A stretch of 64,000 nucleotides of DNA from JAODBJ01 sp963782465 (GTDB lineage Bacteria; Actinomycetota; Acidimicrobiia; IMCC26256; PALSA-610): the NCBI GenBank assembly GCA_963782465.1, contig CAWAJR010000001.1:434001-498000 (forward strand). Reading direction: 5' to 3'. A model generated the notes under the pieces. The model had not been told where the DNA came from and did not search any database. It was given only the letters and a program-made list of their open reading frames with translations. Shown here piece after piece: positions 1-8,107 of this stretch. A program made the position numbers and the translations under genes. Position 1 is the stretch's first letter. Each line of letters opens with the position of its first letter.

Positions 1-178
1 TCGTGGTTCAGCGTGAGGCTCATTGGTCTGCTCCTGTCGGGTTGCCGGCTGCCCGAGATATGCAGCCTTTCAGCTGCCTAACAATAAGCAGCCAACTGGC
101 TGCCTGTCAAGCGCCGATTGGTCCGACAGTTCGGGATGTCCCGCCAGGAGGCAGGCCGGTAAACTCCCGTGTTCCTTC

Positions 179-255
179 GGGGGTGTAGCTCAGCCCGGTA
201 GAGCGCTACGTTCGCAACGTAGAAGTCGTGGGTTCAAGTCCCATCACCTCCACCA
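179..255 (+). tRNA. tRNA-Ala (anticodon CGC), CCA encoded
   Basis: The cloverleaf can be drawn completely. The acceptor stem pairs 179-185 with 245-251 and includes the G3:U70 wobble pair that is the alanine identity element. The D stem is GCTC/GAGC, the anticodon stem CTACG/CGTAG closes a seven-base loop TTCGCAA with anticodon CGC at 213-215, and the T arm is GTGGG-TTCAAGT-CCCAT. The 3' end reads ACCA, so CCA is encoded. It decodes GCG alanine codons. The DNA downstream is full of broken genes, as often seen beside tRNA genes used by mobile DNA, but I found no second copy of the tRNA 3' end in the window. Confidence 0.95.
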
Positions 256-355
256 TGGCGGTCTTACTAGAACCCCCGCGTGAAAGCGTGATGACGCTCG
301 CTGAAGTTCCTCGGTGTTGCTCGCCGAAATTCCCCACCTTGGTGGGATGGTCAGG

Positions 356-556
356 CTAGTGATCACCTCCTCGGCTGGTGAGTTTGCGGTTGCGGGCTTG
401 GTGCTCGCGCAGCCGGTAGCTGTCGCCGTCGATGTTGATCACGACGGAGCGGTGCAGGAGCCGGTCGAGCATCGCGGCGGCGACGGTGGTGTCGTCGAAG
501 ATCTCGCCCCATTGGGACACGCCGCGGTTCGTGGTGAGGATGATCGGGCGGAGGTG
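356..556 (-). pseudogene. IS21-family IstB ATPase, C-terminal fragment
   Basis: About 65 codons on the minus strand read as the tail of an IstB-like transposition helper ATPase: a segment RPIILTTNRGVSQWGEIF is followed by a short region ending in RNRKLTSRGGDH and a TAG stop. This is the sensor/arginine part of the AAA+ fold in IstB. The Walker A and B parts are missing because homology stops near 556, where an unrelated SnoaL-like reading frame on the other strand begins. No istA is present. It is a remnant of an IS21-type insertion, not a functional gene. Confidence 0.8.
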
Positions 557-879
557 ATCTGCGAAGACACGGTCGCCGTCGGCACGCTGAGCGACGGCAC
601 CTGGTCGGGCGCTACAGCTACCTCGGCACCTTCACCCACCCGATCCTGGGCTTCACGCCGACCGGGAAGCCGACCGTCATGCGCAGCATCGACATCTGGC
701 GGGTCCGCGACGGTCGCCTCGCCGAGCACTGGGACGAGCTGAACACCGCCGACTGGTTCGCCCAGCTCGAAGGGGCCGAACCCCAGCAGCGGACCGGCGC
801 CGCCCAACCCCGCAACACCGCAGCGGACGGCGCACGGCAGGCCCACCTCCTCACCGCGGCTGTTCAGGACACGCCATGA
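557..879 (+). pseudogene. SnoaL-like (polyketide cyclase/ester cyclase) fragment, truncated and frameshifted
   Basis: The plus strand first reads EDTVAVGTLSDGTWSG (about 561-610) and then, after a frame change near 610, RYSYLGTFTHPILGFTPTGK and IDIWRVRDGRLAEHWDELNT. The pattern of a beta strand, a GFxPTGK turn, an IDIWRVRDG strand and a final EHWD is the C-terminal half of SnoaL-like cyclases. The N-terminal half is absent, cut off at the IstB remnant. The stop TGA at 877-879 overlaps the ATG of the next gene (ATGA), so the pair was probably once a translationally coupled unit. A related tail lies at about 7185-7260. Confidence 0.7.
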
Positions 880-1349
880 GTGCCCTCGCGTCCATCGTCG
901 CGATCGCGGGCATTCTCGCAGTCGGCATCATCTACGGCACCGACACGTTCTGCGCGCTCGTGCAGCGCCCGGCGCTCACCATGCTCGACGACGCCACGCT
1001 GACAGCCGTCATGGGCCGAATCCACCAGTACGGCGACCGGCGCCTCCCTGTCCCTGGCGTGATCGGCATTCTCGCCGCCGCGGTCTCCACCACGGTCGCG
1101 ATCATCGGCGGATCTCTACCGGGCGCCGTCGCCGCCGGCATCGCGCTCGTCTCGATGCTCGCATGGCTCGCCCTCTACCGGCGCGTCGCCGCGCCGATCA
1201 ACCGAGCCCTCATTGCCGCGGCCATGGCCCATCAGACGCCCGACAACGCCCGCCGCCTCCAATCGCAATGGGACAGCATCATCACCGCCCGCGCCGTGCT
1301 GATGGCCGTCGCCGTCGCCGGCCTCGCGATCGGCGCGGCCGCGCGCTGA
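876..1349 (+). CDS. DUF1772 (anthrone oxygenase-like) membrane protein
   Basis: 157 residues with four hydrophobic segments (about 3-22, 60-78, 84-102, 138-156). Between helices 1 and 2 lies a QRPALTMLDD stretch and after helix 3 a basic APINR segment, a layout typical of DUF1772. Members of this family include anthrone oxygenase-like proteins; most bacterial ones have no proven function. The start ATG overlaps the stop of the SnoaL-like remnant. A decayed second copy of its first 20 codons is found at 7260-7325. Membrane location is certain from the sequence; the enzymatic role is not. Confidence 0.8.
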   Translation: MSALASIVAIAGILAVGIIYGTDTFCALVQRPALTMLDDATLTAVMGRIHQYGDRRLPVPGVIGILAAAVSTTVAIIGGSLPGAVAAGIALVSMLAWLALYRRVAAPINRALIAAAMAHQTPDNARRLQSQWDSIITARAVLMAVAVAGLAIGAAAR

Positions 1350-1392
1350 CGACGGCGGCACCGGTCGCTCGTACCACTCATCCGCTGAGCGG

Positions 1393-1779
1393 TTAGGCGG
1401 CGTCGAAGAGACCATCGTCGCTGTCCGCAGGAAAGCGCTCGTAGATGGCGATGACGACGCCGGAAGGCGTTACGACGCTGTCGGTCAGGCGCAGTGACAT
1501 GTGCACCTTCTCCGGCAACAGCCGGCGTCCACTGCCAAGCACCAGCGCGACGGTCGCGTCCGCGTCGATCGACGACGCAACGAGATCGGCGAGCGATTCG
1601 CGGTTGTACTCGTCGACGACGTGCAGGATCTTTATCGTCCGGCCGGTCGAGGTGACATCGAACTGGTAGTCGAGCGCCCACACATGATCGGGATGTTCGG
1701 CATGCAGGCGATCGGCTGGCGTGGACGAGACCGGCCCGGAGCCGCTTGTGCCGCCTCGCCGGCACGCGACGGGCCGCAC
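1393..1779 (-). pseudogene. IS3-family transposase (OrfB, rve domain) fragment
   Basis: The reading frame contains DRLHAEHPDHVWALDYQF and TIKILHVVDEYNRESLA, which match the start of the DDE integrase core of IS3-family OrfB. The first catalytic Asp is in WALDYQF. After SSIDADATVALVL the similarity ends abruptly and about 50 unrelated codons follow to the stop at 1393. The second Asp and the Glu of the DDE triad are absent, as are OrfA and any terminal repeats that I could see. It is a transposase remnant joined to unrelated sequence. Confidence 0.75.
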
Positions 1780-1791
1780 TGATCATCGCGG

Positions 1792-2316
1792 TCACTTCGG
1801 GCTTCGGAGGGATCGCCGCGCATCCTTCATGAGAAGTACGAGATGCAGCGGATCAGTCGGGCTCGCTTCCAGTTCGGGGACGAGGTGCAGGTAGAACGCG
1901 CGGGCGTCCTCGCTCTCGGCATGGATGAGGAGCCCGCGGCAGCCGATCTTCTCATCGAGCGCGATGAGTCGGAGGATGACGTCGGCGAAGAGTGCTGCGC
2001 CGAGGCCTTGGCCTGCGTGGCGTTCGTCGACGCCGAGACGTGCGAGGAGCGCGACCGGCTGCGGATATCGTCCGGCGCCTCGGCGCACCCGCGTCGGTGC
2101 ATCAGCGAGTGCGATCTGCGCCATGCACCACCCGTAGTACGCGACGGCGTCGTCGTGGCCCTGTTCGGTGACGACGAAGACCTTGGTTGTGCCGGTGGTC
2201 GCGGATTGGCGTGCGTAGCGGCGCAGCCACTGGGTCTGTTCTGCCGAACGGCAGGTGAAGGTGTCGAGTCGGTGGTGGGCCGCGAGAAGCGCTGGGGCCA
2301 GGTAGCGCCGGTTCAC
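1792..2316 (-). CDS. GNAT-family acetyltransferase toxin (TacT-like)
   Basis: 174 residues of GNAT fold. The acetyl-CoA loop is visible as HAGQGLGAAL, and the conserved Tyr of the active site lies in DARAFYLHL near the C-terminus. An upstream TFTCRSAEQTQWLRRYA segment is typical of TacT/AtaT-type toxins, which acetylate the amino group of aminoacyl-tRNA and stop translation. The GTG start (2316-2314) overlaps the TGA of the DUF1778 antitoxin as GTGA, so the pair is translationally coupled with antitoxin first, the standard order for this class. Function as a toxin is inferred from family and context. Confidence 0.85.
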   Translation of the reverse strand: MNRRYLAPALLAAHHRLDTFTCRSAEQTQWLRRYARQSATTGTTKVFVVTEQGHDDAVAYYGWCMAQIALADAPTRVRRGAGRYPQPVALLARLGVDERHAGQGLGAALFADVILRLIALDEKIGCRGLLIHAESEDARAFYLHLVPELEASPTDPLHLVLLMKDARRSLRSPK

Positions 2317-2597
2317 TCCTCGAAGGGGGACGGCCGCGCGAGCACCTCTCGGAGGCTGGGCAGGTCGCGCGCCTGTCGCCGGTTGATCCGGTCCCATTCG
2401 GCGGCCGCATCCGCTGACAGTGCGAAGTGGTCGCGATCGGCGAGGACGCGATGCGCCGCCTCGGTCACGTTCGCGACGACGAACGTCGTCAGATCGGTTC
2501 CGGAGGCCTCGACCGCGCGGTCGATCAGCGTGCGCTCCTCGCGCGTCGTGCGCACCTCCAAACGGCTGTTCCGTGAACGGGTTTCGCTTCCAACCAC
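2313..2597 (-). CDS. DUF1778 antitoxin (TacA-like, ribbon-helix-helix)
   Basis: 94 residues. The N-terminal RLEVRTTREERTLIDRAVEA is the ribbon-helix-helix DNA-binding domain of DUF1778 antitoxins; the C-terminal part with FALSADAAAEWDRINRRQAR and LREVLARPSPF is the usual toxin-neutralising tail. The GTG start at 2597 is supported by a GAGGAG ribosome-binding site at 2610-2605, seven bases upstream, and the family length of 90-100 residues fits. It is expected to repress its own promoter, alone and with the GNAT toxin that overlaps it by 4 nt. Confidence 0.88.
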   Translation of the reverse strand: MVGSETRSRNSRLEVRTTREERTLIDRAVEASGTDLTTFVVANVTEAAHRVLADRDHFALSADAAAEWDRINRRQARDLPSLREVLARPSPFEE

Positions 2598-2614
2598 CGA
2601 ACGGCTCCTCGCTT

Positions 2615-2654
2615 GTGTACGGCCAGTGTACGGCCAGAACCTCGACTGGGTCAA
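2615..2654 (-). promoter_or_regulatory. Promoter of the DUF1778-GNAT pair with tandem direct-repeat operator
   Basis: On the minus strand a -35 TTGACC (2654-2649) and a -10 TACACT (2630-2625) are separated by 18 bp. The -10 lies inside two exact, adjacent copies of the 11-mer GTGTACGGCCA (plus-strand notation, 2615-2625 and 2626-2636). The predicted start is about 20 nt upstream of the antitoxin GTG. Tandem repeats covering the -10 are a plausible site for a ribbon-helix-helix antitoxin; that assignment is inference. Confidence 0.6.
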
Positions 2655-2682
2655 CCCCTGGTGCCGACAAGGAAGCACACGA

Positions 2683-2832
2683 CGCGAGGTCCGGGTCGTC
2701 AAGCGCTCTGTTGATGCTGTACATGAGCAGGCCGCTGTCATCGCGAGAGGCACGGGATACGTCACGGAGCAAGGTGAGGAGTTCGTCGCCCTGACCTGGT
2801 AGTGCAGGCATGCGTCCCCAGACAGTGAACAT
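2683..2832 (-). pseudogene. Antibiotic-biosynthesis-monooxygenase (YgiN-like) N-terminal fragment
   Basis: From the ATG at 2832 the frame reads MFTVWGRMPALPGQGDELL and then DVSRASRDDSGLLMYSINRA, the first beta-alpha-beta unit of an ABM-domain protein (about 49 of the usual ~100 residues). The frame continues but no longer resembles the family, and the C-terminal half is missing, replaced by the promoter region of the toxin-antitoxin pair. It is a remnant left when the toxin-antitoxin unit or other DNA was joined here. Confidence 0.6.
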
Positions 2833-2986
2833 GTTCCTGTTGGCACGCGCGTTCGCTCCGTTCGTCGATCCCGGCGTTCAAGTTCACACGTTGGCGCGAC
2901 ACTTCTTGGGGTAGGCGTTGCCGTGGTGACGGGTCGAGAGCCGCATCAAGACCCGGCGCGGATCTTGCATGCAGGCGCGTTCGCGA

Positions 2987-3871
2987 TCACGGGGTTGTCT
3001 TGCAGTCCTTGAGGAGTCGAGCGAGCAGCTCGGGCTGGTCCTCTTGTGGCCAGTGTGCCGCGTCGTGCACGAGGTGCAGCGAAGCGTCCGTGAACAGCCC
3101 TGCGATCTCGGCGGCAAGGGACGGGGTCAGATAGCGATCATTTTCGCCGAAGATGATCGAGATCGGCAGTGTGAGGTCTCGGAGTGCGCCGGCTCGGATG
3201 AGCCCGTCCTCGTCGTCCAAGACATCGAAGAGGGCCGCCGTCCAGGCGCGGACAGCTGGGAGGGCACCGGGCTGGCCGGCATCGCCGAAGAACTGCGGAA
3301 GGACCGACCGCACGGCAATTCCATCGGGATCGAGGGCATCGATCCCCCACTGGTCTGCGGTGTGCTGCAACAGCCAGAGACGCTGGCCGTCGTCGTCGAC
3401 CATGGCGTTGGCGAGGTCAGTGAAATTTGGGTCGGCGAGCAGCCGGATCATCTCGGGAAGCTGCATCGATGGCTGGTGTCCGAAGACGGTGTTGAGCAGA
3501 ACGAGATGGGCGACCCGTTCGGGGTGAGCGACGGCGAAGGCAACGGCGTCGGGCCCGGACGCGTCGTGACCGACGAGAACCGCGCGGGTGATGCCGAGGT
3601 CGTCGAGCAGGGCCGCCAGCTCGGCTCCATGTTCGCCAGGAGCGAATCGGGTTGGATCTGGGCGATCGGACTGCCCGTATCCGAGGAAGTCGAAGGCGAC
3701 GGTGTGCCTCGGTGCGAGCCGCGGTACGAGTTTGTCGTAGATGCGGTGATCGTCTGGAAAGCCGTGCATCAAGACCATCGGCGGATCCTGGCCCGGAACG
3801 TCGCGCACGAAGATGCTGCCGTGAGGCGTCTCGACTCGGCGCCCATCGGTGAACACATCGACTTCGGTCAT
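2987..3871 (-). CDS. Alpha/beta hydrolase (epoxide hydrolase/haloalkane dehalogenase type)
   Basis: 294 residues. The oxyanion motif is HGFP (in LMHGFPDDH), the nucleophile elbow is GHDASG with Asp rather than Ser, an acid residue is in FGENDRY and the catalytic His in HDAAHWPQED. Asp in the elbow places it with epoxide hydrolases, haloalkane and fluoroacetate dehalogenases, which work through an aspartyl ester. The cap domain lies at about 135-200. The start at 3871 is chosen because AAAGGAAG lies 5-12 nt upstream; earlier in-frame codons have no such site. It is divergent from the AfsR-like gene. The substrate cannot be told from sequence. Confidence 0.85.
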   Translation of the reverse strand: MTEVDVFTDGRRVETPHGSIFVRDVPGQDPPMVLMHGFPDDHRIYDKLVPRLAPRHTVAFDFLGYGQSDRPDPTRFAPGEHGAELAALLDDLGITRAVLVGHDASGPDAVAFAVAHPERVAHLVLLNTVFGHQPSMQLPEMIRLLADPNFTDLANAMVDDDGQRLWLLQHTADQWGIDALDPDGIAVRSVLPQFFGDAGQPGALPAVRAWTAALFDVLDDEDGLIRAGALRDLTLPISIIFGENDRYLTPSLAAEIAGLFTDASLHLVHDAAHWPQEDQPELLARLLKDCKTTP

Positions 3872-4047
3872 CTGATTCTTCCTTTCGTCACGCCGTGCGC
3901 CTCGCGTCTCAGGCGGGCTCACGGTGAGTCGTTCACTCGATTCGTCGTGTCGACGCCGGGTTGGTGTCGGGCAGCCCGTGAGCCTCGTCGGGAGGACAGT
4001 CGCGGTGCTTGCAAGTCGCTGACAGCCGGGGCCTACGGTGGACCGTT

Positions 4048-7000
4048 GTGGAGGTCCGGATCCTGGGGCCGCTCGAGGTGCTCGACGACGACGGTGCTCC
4101 CGTCGACGTGGGTGGCGCGCGTCCGCGCACCCTGCTCCTCGATCTTGCGCTGGCCGACGGGCGCCCCGTGCCTGCCGACCGGCTGCTCGAGGATGTCTGG
4201 AGCGGCGAGCACGCCCCGGCGCGTAATGGCTTGCAGGTGCACGTGTCGCGTTTGCGAAAGGCGCTGGGCGAGGACCGGATCGCGACGCGCGGTGGCGGTT
4301 ACGCGCTGGATCTGCCTCGGGACGCGCTCGACGCGGCTTGTTTCGAGCGGCTTGCGGTGGAAGGGCGCGCTGCCCTCCATGCGGGCGACGCCGCGGCGGC
4401 GGCGACGCTGTTGCGCGACGCGCTCAGCCTGTGGCGCGGTGACGCGCTGGTCGACTTCGCGGACAACGATTTCGCGCGTCCGGTGATAACTCGGCTCGAG
4501 GAGTCGCGGTTCGCGACGATCGAGGATCGTGTCGACGCCGACCTTGCGCTCGGTCGCCACGTGGAGCTCATCGGTGAGCTCGAAGCGTTGGTGCAGGAGC
4601 ATCCGCTGCGCGAACGCCTCTGGGCACAACTCATGACCGCGCTGTACCGGGCAGGCCGCCAAGCCGACGCGCTGCGTGCCTACCAACGGGCGCGCACGGT
4701 GCTGGCTGAGCAGGTCGGAATTGACCCCGGGCCCGCGCTACGCGAGCTCGAACAGGCCGTGCTCAGGCAAGATCCCACACTCGCGTCATTGCCGCACCCA
4801 CCGCCCCAGGTGGCGCGGAGCACGACCAATCTCCCAACGTCGACGACGACGCTCATCGGCCGGACGACAGAGATCGCCGCCGCCGTCGCGCTGGTTCGCG
4901 AGCATCGGATCACGACAGTCGTAGGACCCGGCGGCGTCGGCAAGACACGCCTGGCGATCGAGGCCGGCCGCCTCCTCCTCCCTGACTTCGAAGACGGCGT
5001 GTATATCGCCGACCTCGCGCCCGTTGGCGACGCCGCCGGCGTCGCCCACGCGATCGCCGCCAGGTTGGGGGTCGAGGTGGAGTTCGGAGAAGGTGCGTCG
5101 AGCAACCTCCGTGAGCGATTGCGTGAGTTCCTCCGTGAGCGCGACGTACTGCTGATCCTCGACAACTGCGAGCACGTCGTCGCGCTCGCCGCGGAGATCG
5201 CCGAAGACCTCGTCGGCCAGAGCGCCGCGTTGCGTGTCCTCACGACAAGCCGTGAGCCGTTGATGATCACCGGCGAGGTGCTCTGGCCCCTCGCGCCACT
5301 CGAAATGCGAGACGCCGTCGGGCTCTTCATGGAGCGCGCCCATGCCGCTGCGCCCTCTTTCGAGGCGACACATGCATCGCCCGAAACCGTCCGCGCGCTC
5401 TGTGAGCGCCTCGACTGCCTGCCCCTGGCGATCGAGCTCGCCGCGGCACGCATGCGCGCGTTCACACCCGATGATCTCTTGAACCGGCTCGACGACCGCT
5501 TTCGCCTATTGACCGCCGGCGCGCGCACGGCGCTCCCGCGTCAGCAGACCCTGCGCGCCGTGATCGACTGGAGCTACGACCTCCTGTTCGACGACGAGCG
5601 CCGCGTGTTCGAGCGCATCTCGCTGTTTGCCGGGCACTTCGGAGTTGCCGCCGCCGAGGAGATCTGTGCCGACGCGACCATCGAGAAGAACGACATCGCC
5701 GAGCTGCTCGCTCGCCTGGTCGACCGGTCGCTGGTTACGACCCGGCGGACGGCGCGCGGTGTCGACTTCCGGCTTCTCCAGACCCTGGCCCACTACGGCC
5801 GCGAATGTCTCGAACGCTCCGGCGACGCCAACGCAACTCGCACGCGTCACGCCCGGTACGTCGCGTCGCTGGTCGACGTACCGAGTGAGGCGCACGGGAT
5901 GCCGGAGGCCAACTGGTACGGCGTGATCGGCGAATGGCTCGATGATGTTCGCATCGCGATGGAATGGGCCATCGCCTGCAGCGACGCCGACATCGCGTGC
6001 GCGATCGCTGGCGGACTGGGCTGGTACTGGAACATGGGAGGTCGCATCGACGACGGTTGGCGATGGATCCACGCCGCGCTTGCGCTCGGCGAGCCCGAGA
6101 TGCCGAGCCGGCGTGTGTTCGCACTGGCATGGGCAGGCACCGTAGGCATCGCACACGACAGCGAACGCGCGCTCGCGTACGGTGCCGAAGGCGTCGAGCA
6201 AGCTCGCGTGCTCGGTGACGACACGGCGATCGCCGTCGCGACCATGTTGCACGCGACTGCTCTCTCCGACTCCTTCCACCGGACCGAAGCCGCCGCCGCA
6301 TTGTTCGAGGAGTCGCGGCGCGGATTTCAGCGCGTGGGCGACGATTGGAGCCTTGCGATGGCCGCCTTCGTGCGCGGCGCGCTCCGGTTGGCAAAAGCCG
6401 ACCTCGATGCCGCACTCCCCGGGTTCGAGGAAGCAGCCGCCCGCTTCGGCAAGTTCGGCAACGTGTGGGCTCGCAGTACCGCGCTCCAACACGTCGCCGT
6501 GCTTACCGCCGTGCGCGGCCGCTACGACCAGGCTGAAGTCGCGTTGCGCCAGGCGATCTCGGGCCTGAACGCGGTCGGCGCGACGGGCCTCTCGAGCAGC
6601 CTGACCGCGCGCCTCGCGTACATCAACGCGCTGCAGGGCCGACTCGACGAAGCCGATACCAGGTCTCGAGAGGCACTCGCCGATGCCGAGGAACAGCGCT
6701 ACGTACCGACTCTGGCGTTGGCGTACAACCTGCGCGGCATCACGCTGCGCCGCCGCGGGCTGCTCGACGAGGCCGAACAGTGCCATTGGGACGCGCTTGC
6801 GCTCTACGCCGATCGCGCCGCCCCCGTCGGTCGAAGTCTCAGCCTCGCTTCACTTGGCTACATCGCGGAGCTGCGCGGGGATGACGCGGCTGCCGAGCAA
6901 CACCATGTCGCAAGCCTGGACGCAGCCCGTGATGCCGGGGACGTGCGGGCCCAGGCGCTGGCCCTCGAAGGCCTGGCGGGTGTCGCGTCGTTGCGTGGTG

Positions 7001-7263
7001 ATGACGGGAGCCTCGGCCGCTTTCTGGGCGCCGCGGCGGCATTGCGGGAAGCGACCGGTGGGCCGGTCGTCGAAGCCGAGCGGGCGGACATCGAGCGGGC
7101 ACTCGAACGCGTCGGTGACCAAGCGGTCATGGACGCGGCCTTCGCGGCCGCTCGCCACGAGCCGCAGACCGCAATCGACTGCCGCCCAGGCCCGAACCAC
7201 CGCAGCGGACAGCGCAAGGCCGACCAACCTCCTCACCACGGCCCTGCCGAGGAGGCCCAATGA
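4048..7263 (+). CDS. AfsR/SARP-family transcriptional regulator (OmpR-type HTH, BTAD, NB-ARC ATPase, TPR)
   Basis: 1071 residues. Residues 1-95 form a winged-helix DNA-binding domain (VEVRILGPLEVLDDDG, then LQVHVSRLRKALG); residues 100-240 a bacterial transcriptional activation domain; residues 275-520 an NTPase with P-loop GPGGVGKT and Walker B LLILDNCEH; the rest is TPR-like helices. This is the AfsR architecture that activates genes in response to ATP-dependent signals. GTG at 4048 is the start because it begins the VEVRILGPLEV strand. The last ~28 residues (PGPNHRSGQRKADQ onward) are not TPR: their DNA aligns with the SnoaL/DUF1772 junction at 808-941 in another frame, so the original stop appears lost. 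Target genes are unknown; the adjacent hydrolase is a candidate. Confidence 0.9.
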   Translation: MEVRILGPLEVLDDDGAPVDVGGARPRTLLLDLALADGRPVPADRLLEDVWSGEHAPARNGLQVHVSRLRKALGEDRIATRGGGYALDLPRDALDAACFERLAVEGRAALHAGDAAAAATLLRDALSLWRGDALVDFADNDFARPVITRLEESRFATIEDRVDADLALGRHVELIGELEALVQEHPLRERLWAQLMTALYRAGRQADALRAYQRARTVLAEQVGIDPGPALRELEQAVLRQDPTLASLPHPPPQVARSTTNLPTSTTTLIGRTTEIAAAVALVREHRITTVVGPGGVGKTRLAIEAGRLLLPDFEDGVYIADLAPVGDAAGVAHAIAARLGVEVEFGEGASSNLRERLREFLRERDVLLILDNCEHVVALAAEIAEDLVGQSAALRVLTTSREPLMITGEVLWPLAPLEMRDAVGLFMERAHAAAPSFEATHASPETVRALCERLDCLPLAIELAAARMRAFTPDDLLNRLDDRFRLLTAGARTALPRQQTLRAVIDWSYDLLFDDERRVFERISLFAGHFGVAAAEEICADATIEKNDIAELLARLVDRSLVTTRRTARGVDFRLLQTLAHYGRECLERSGDANATRTRHARYVASLVDVPSEAHGMPEANWYGVIGEWLDDVRIAMEWAIACSDADIACAIAGGLGWYWNMGGRIDDGWRWIHAALALGEPEMPSRRVFALAWAGTVGIAHDSERALAYGAEGVEQARVLGDDTAIAVATMLHATALSDSFHRTEAAAALFEESRRGFQRVGDDWSLAMAAFVRGALRLAKADLDAALPGFEEAAARFGKFGNVWARSTALQHVAVLTAVRGRYDQAEVALRQAISGLNAVGATGLSSSLTARLAYINALQGRLDEADTRSREALADAEEQRYVPTLALAYNLRGITLRRRGLLDEAEQCHWDALALYADRAAPVGRSLSLASLGYIAELRGDDAAAEQHHVASLDAARDAGDVRAQALALEGLAGVASLRGDDGSLGRFLGAAAALREATGGPVVEAERADIERALERVGDQAVMDAAFAAARHEPQTAIDCRPGPNHRSGQRKADQPPHHGPAEEAQ

Positions 7264-7325
7264 GTGCTCTGGGCCGCCGTCGTCGCCATCGCGGGAATCC
7301 TCGGCGCCGGCATCATCTACGGCAC
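7185..7325 (+). pseudogene. Decayed second copy of the SnoaL-tail/DUF1772-start junction
   Basis: Bases 7185-7325 align clearly with 808-941, by eye about three bases in four. In frame two the remnant reads AAQARTTAADSARPTNLLTT, matching AAQPRNTAADGARQAHLLTA of the first copy. The ATGAG junction is conserved, and after one indel the DUF1772 start reads WAAVVAIAGILGAGIIYGT against the intact IVAIAGILAVGIIYGT. Only about 20 codons of DUF1772 survive before the end of the VOC gene. The AfsR-like gene reads through this remnant in a third frame up to 7263. Confidence 0.7.
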
Positions 7326-7757
7326 GAGTTGCTCGGCCAGCCCGATGAGAATGCCCTCGGGGCCGCGGACGTAGCAGAGCCGGTACACGTCTTCGTACTG
7401 GACCACCTCGTCGACGAGGTGCGCGCCGTGCCGGCGGAGCCGGTCGAGCGTCTCGTCGAGGTCGTCCACGGCGAACATGACGCGCAGGTAGCCCAGAGCG
7501 TTCACCGGGGCGGCCCGGTGATCGGCGATCACGGGCGGCGCGAGAAATCGCGAAAGTTCGATCCGGCTGTGGCCGTCCGGCGTACGCATCATGGCCATCT
7601 CGACGCGCTGATCGCGCAGCCCGGTGACACGCCCTGACCAGTCTCCTTCGATCGTGGCTCGGCCCTCGAGTTCGAGGCCCAGCTCGGCGAAGAAAGAGAT
7701 GGCCGTATCAAGCGATTCCACCACGATGCCGACGTTGTCCATCCGTTGAAGCGCCAC
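7317..7757 (-). CDS. VOC-family (glyoxalase/bleomycin-resistance fold) protein
   Basis: 146 residues in two beta-alpha-beta-beta-beta modules. The first carries VALQRMDNVGIVVESLDTA, the second LGYLRVMFAVDDLDETL and ends in YRLCYVRGPEGILIGLAEQL, a frequent actinobacterial single-domain VOC type. A metal site of the usual His/Glu kind is suggested by the MDNVG strand, the GYLRVMF strand and the terminal EGI. The GTG at 7757 is taken as start because VALQRMDNVG is the family's usual beginning; an ATG five codons later is the alternative, and no clear ribosome-binding site separates them. The 3' end overlaps the decayed DUF1772 copy on the other strand. Substrate unknown. Confidence 0.85.
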   Translation of the reverse strand: MALQRMDNVGIVVESLDTAISFFAELGLELEGRATIEGDWSGRVTGLRDQRVEMAMMRTPDGHSRIELSRFLAPPVIADHRAAPVNALGYLRVMFAVDDLDETLDRLRRHGAHLVDEVVQYEDVYRLCYVRGPEGILIGLAEQLVP

Positions 7758-8073
7758 GCGGTCATTCTTGCGGATCGCAAGATCGCCGGTTTGCGTACGC
7801 AAGGCGCGCCGGATCGCGTCTCCGTACCCTCTGGTTGCCGGCGCGGTGTTCGCCCGCGCCCACGAGTTCGCAAGGCTGCGCCGGCGCACCGCGTCCCGCG
7901 GTCCGAAGACAGCAGGTGAGCCGAGGTGATGGTCAGAACCGCATCCAGCGCCGCGCCAACTCCCGCCTTGGGGTCGGCTCGAATGGCTCGCTGACATGGC
8001 CGTCACCGTCTACGGCGTGGTCGAGCTGATCTGGGCGGGGGTTGCCTTGCGCCGCTACGGGCACACCCCTTGA
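7758..8073 (+). other. Gene-free stretch ending in a small membrane-protein remnant
   Basis: No complete gene is visible in these 316 bases. At 7972-8073 the plus strand reads GRLEWLADMAVTVYGVVELI and WAGVALRRYGHTP before a TGA at 8071-8073, which looks like the last hydrophobic segment of a membrane protein whose 5' part is gone. I cannot assign a family. The stop overlaps the -35 box of the MerR promoter. Confidence 0.35.
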
Positions 8074-8107
8074 CCTTCAACCCAACTCGAAGGCTTACCG
8101 TTGGGAT
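8070..8107 (+). promoter_or_regulatory. MerR-type promoter/operator in front of the MerR gene
   Basis: A -35 TTGACC (8070-8075) and a weak -10 TTACCG (8095-8100) are 19 bp apart, the long spacer typical of promoters controlled by MerR proteins. The spacer contains the dyad CCTTC (8074-8078) and GAAGG (8089-8093) centred between the two boxes. The predicted transcript would begin at or just before the ATG at 8108, so the gene may be leaderless and autoregulated. Confidence 0.7.

Noticed and set aside
88..103. Inverted repeat GCAGCC-AACT-GGCTGC upstream of tRNA-Ala
   Set aside because: Could be a hairpin or site, but there is no gene in front of it to terminate and no matching repeats; too little support.
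179..255. tRNA-Ala as attachment site of an integrated element
   Set aside because: No integrase gene and no second copy of the tRNA 3' end was found within the window.
2969..4486. A 505-codon plus-strand frame across the hydrolase gene and the start of the AfsR-like gene
   Set aside because: It runs antisense through a clear alpha/beta hydrolase and out of frame through a clear winged helix; no domain of its own.
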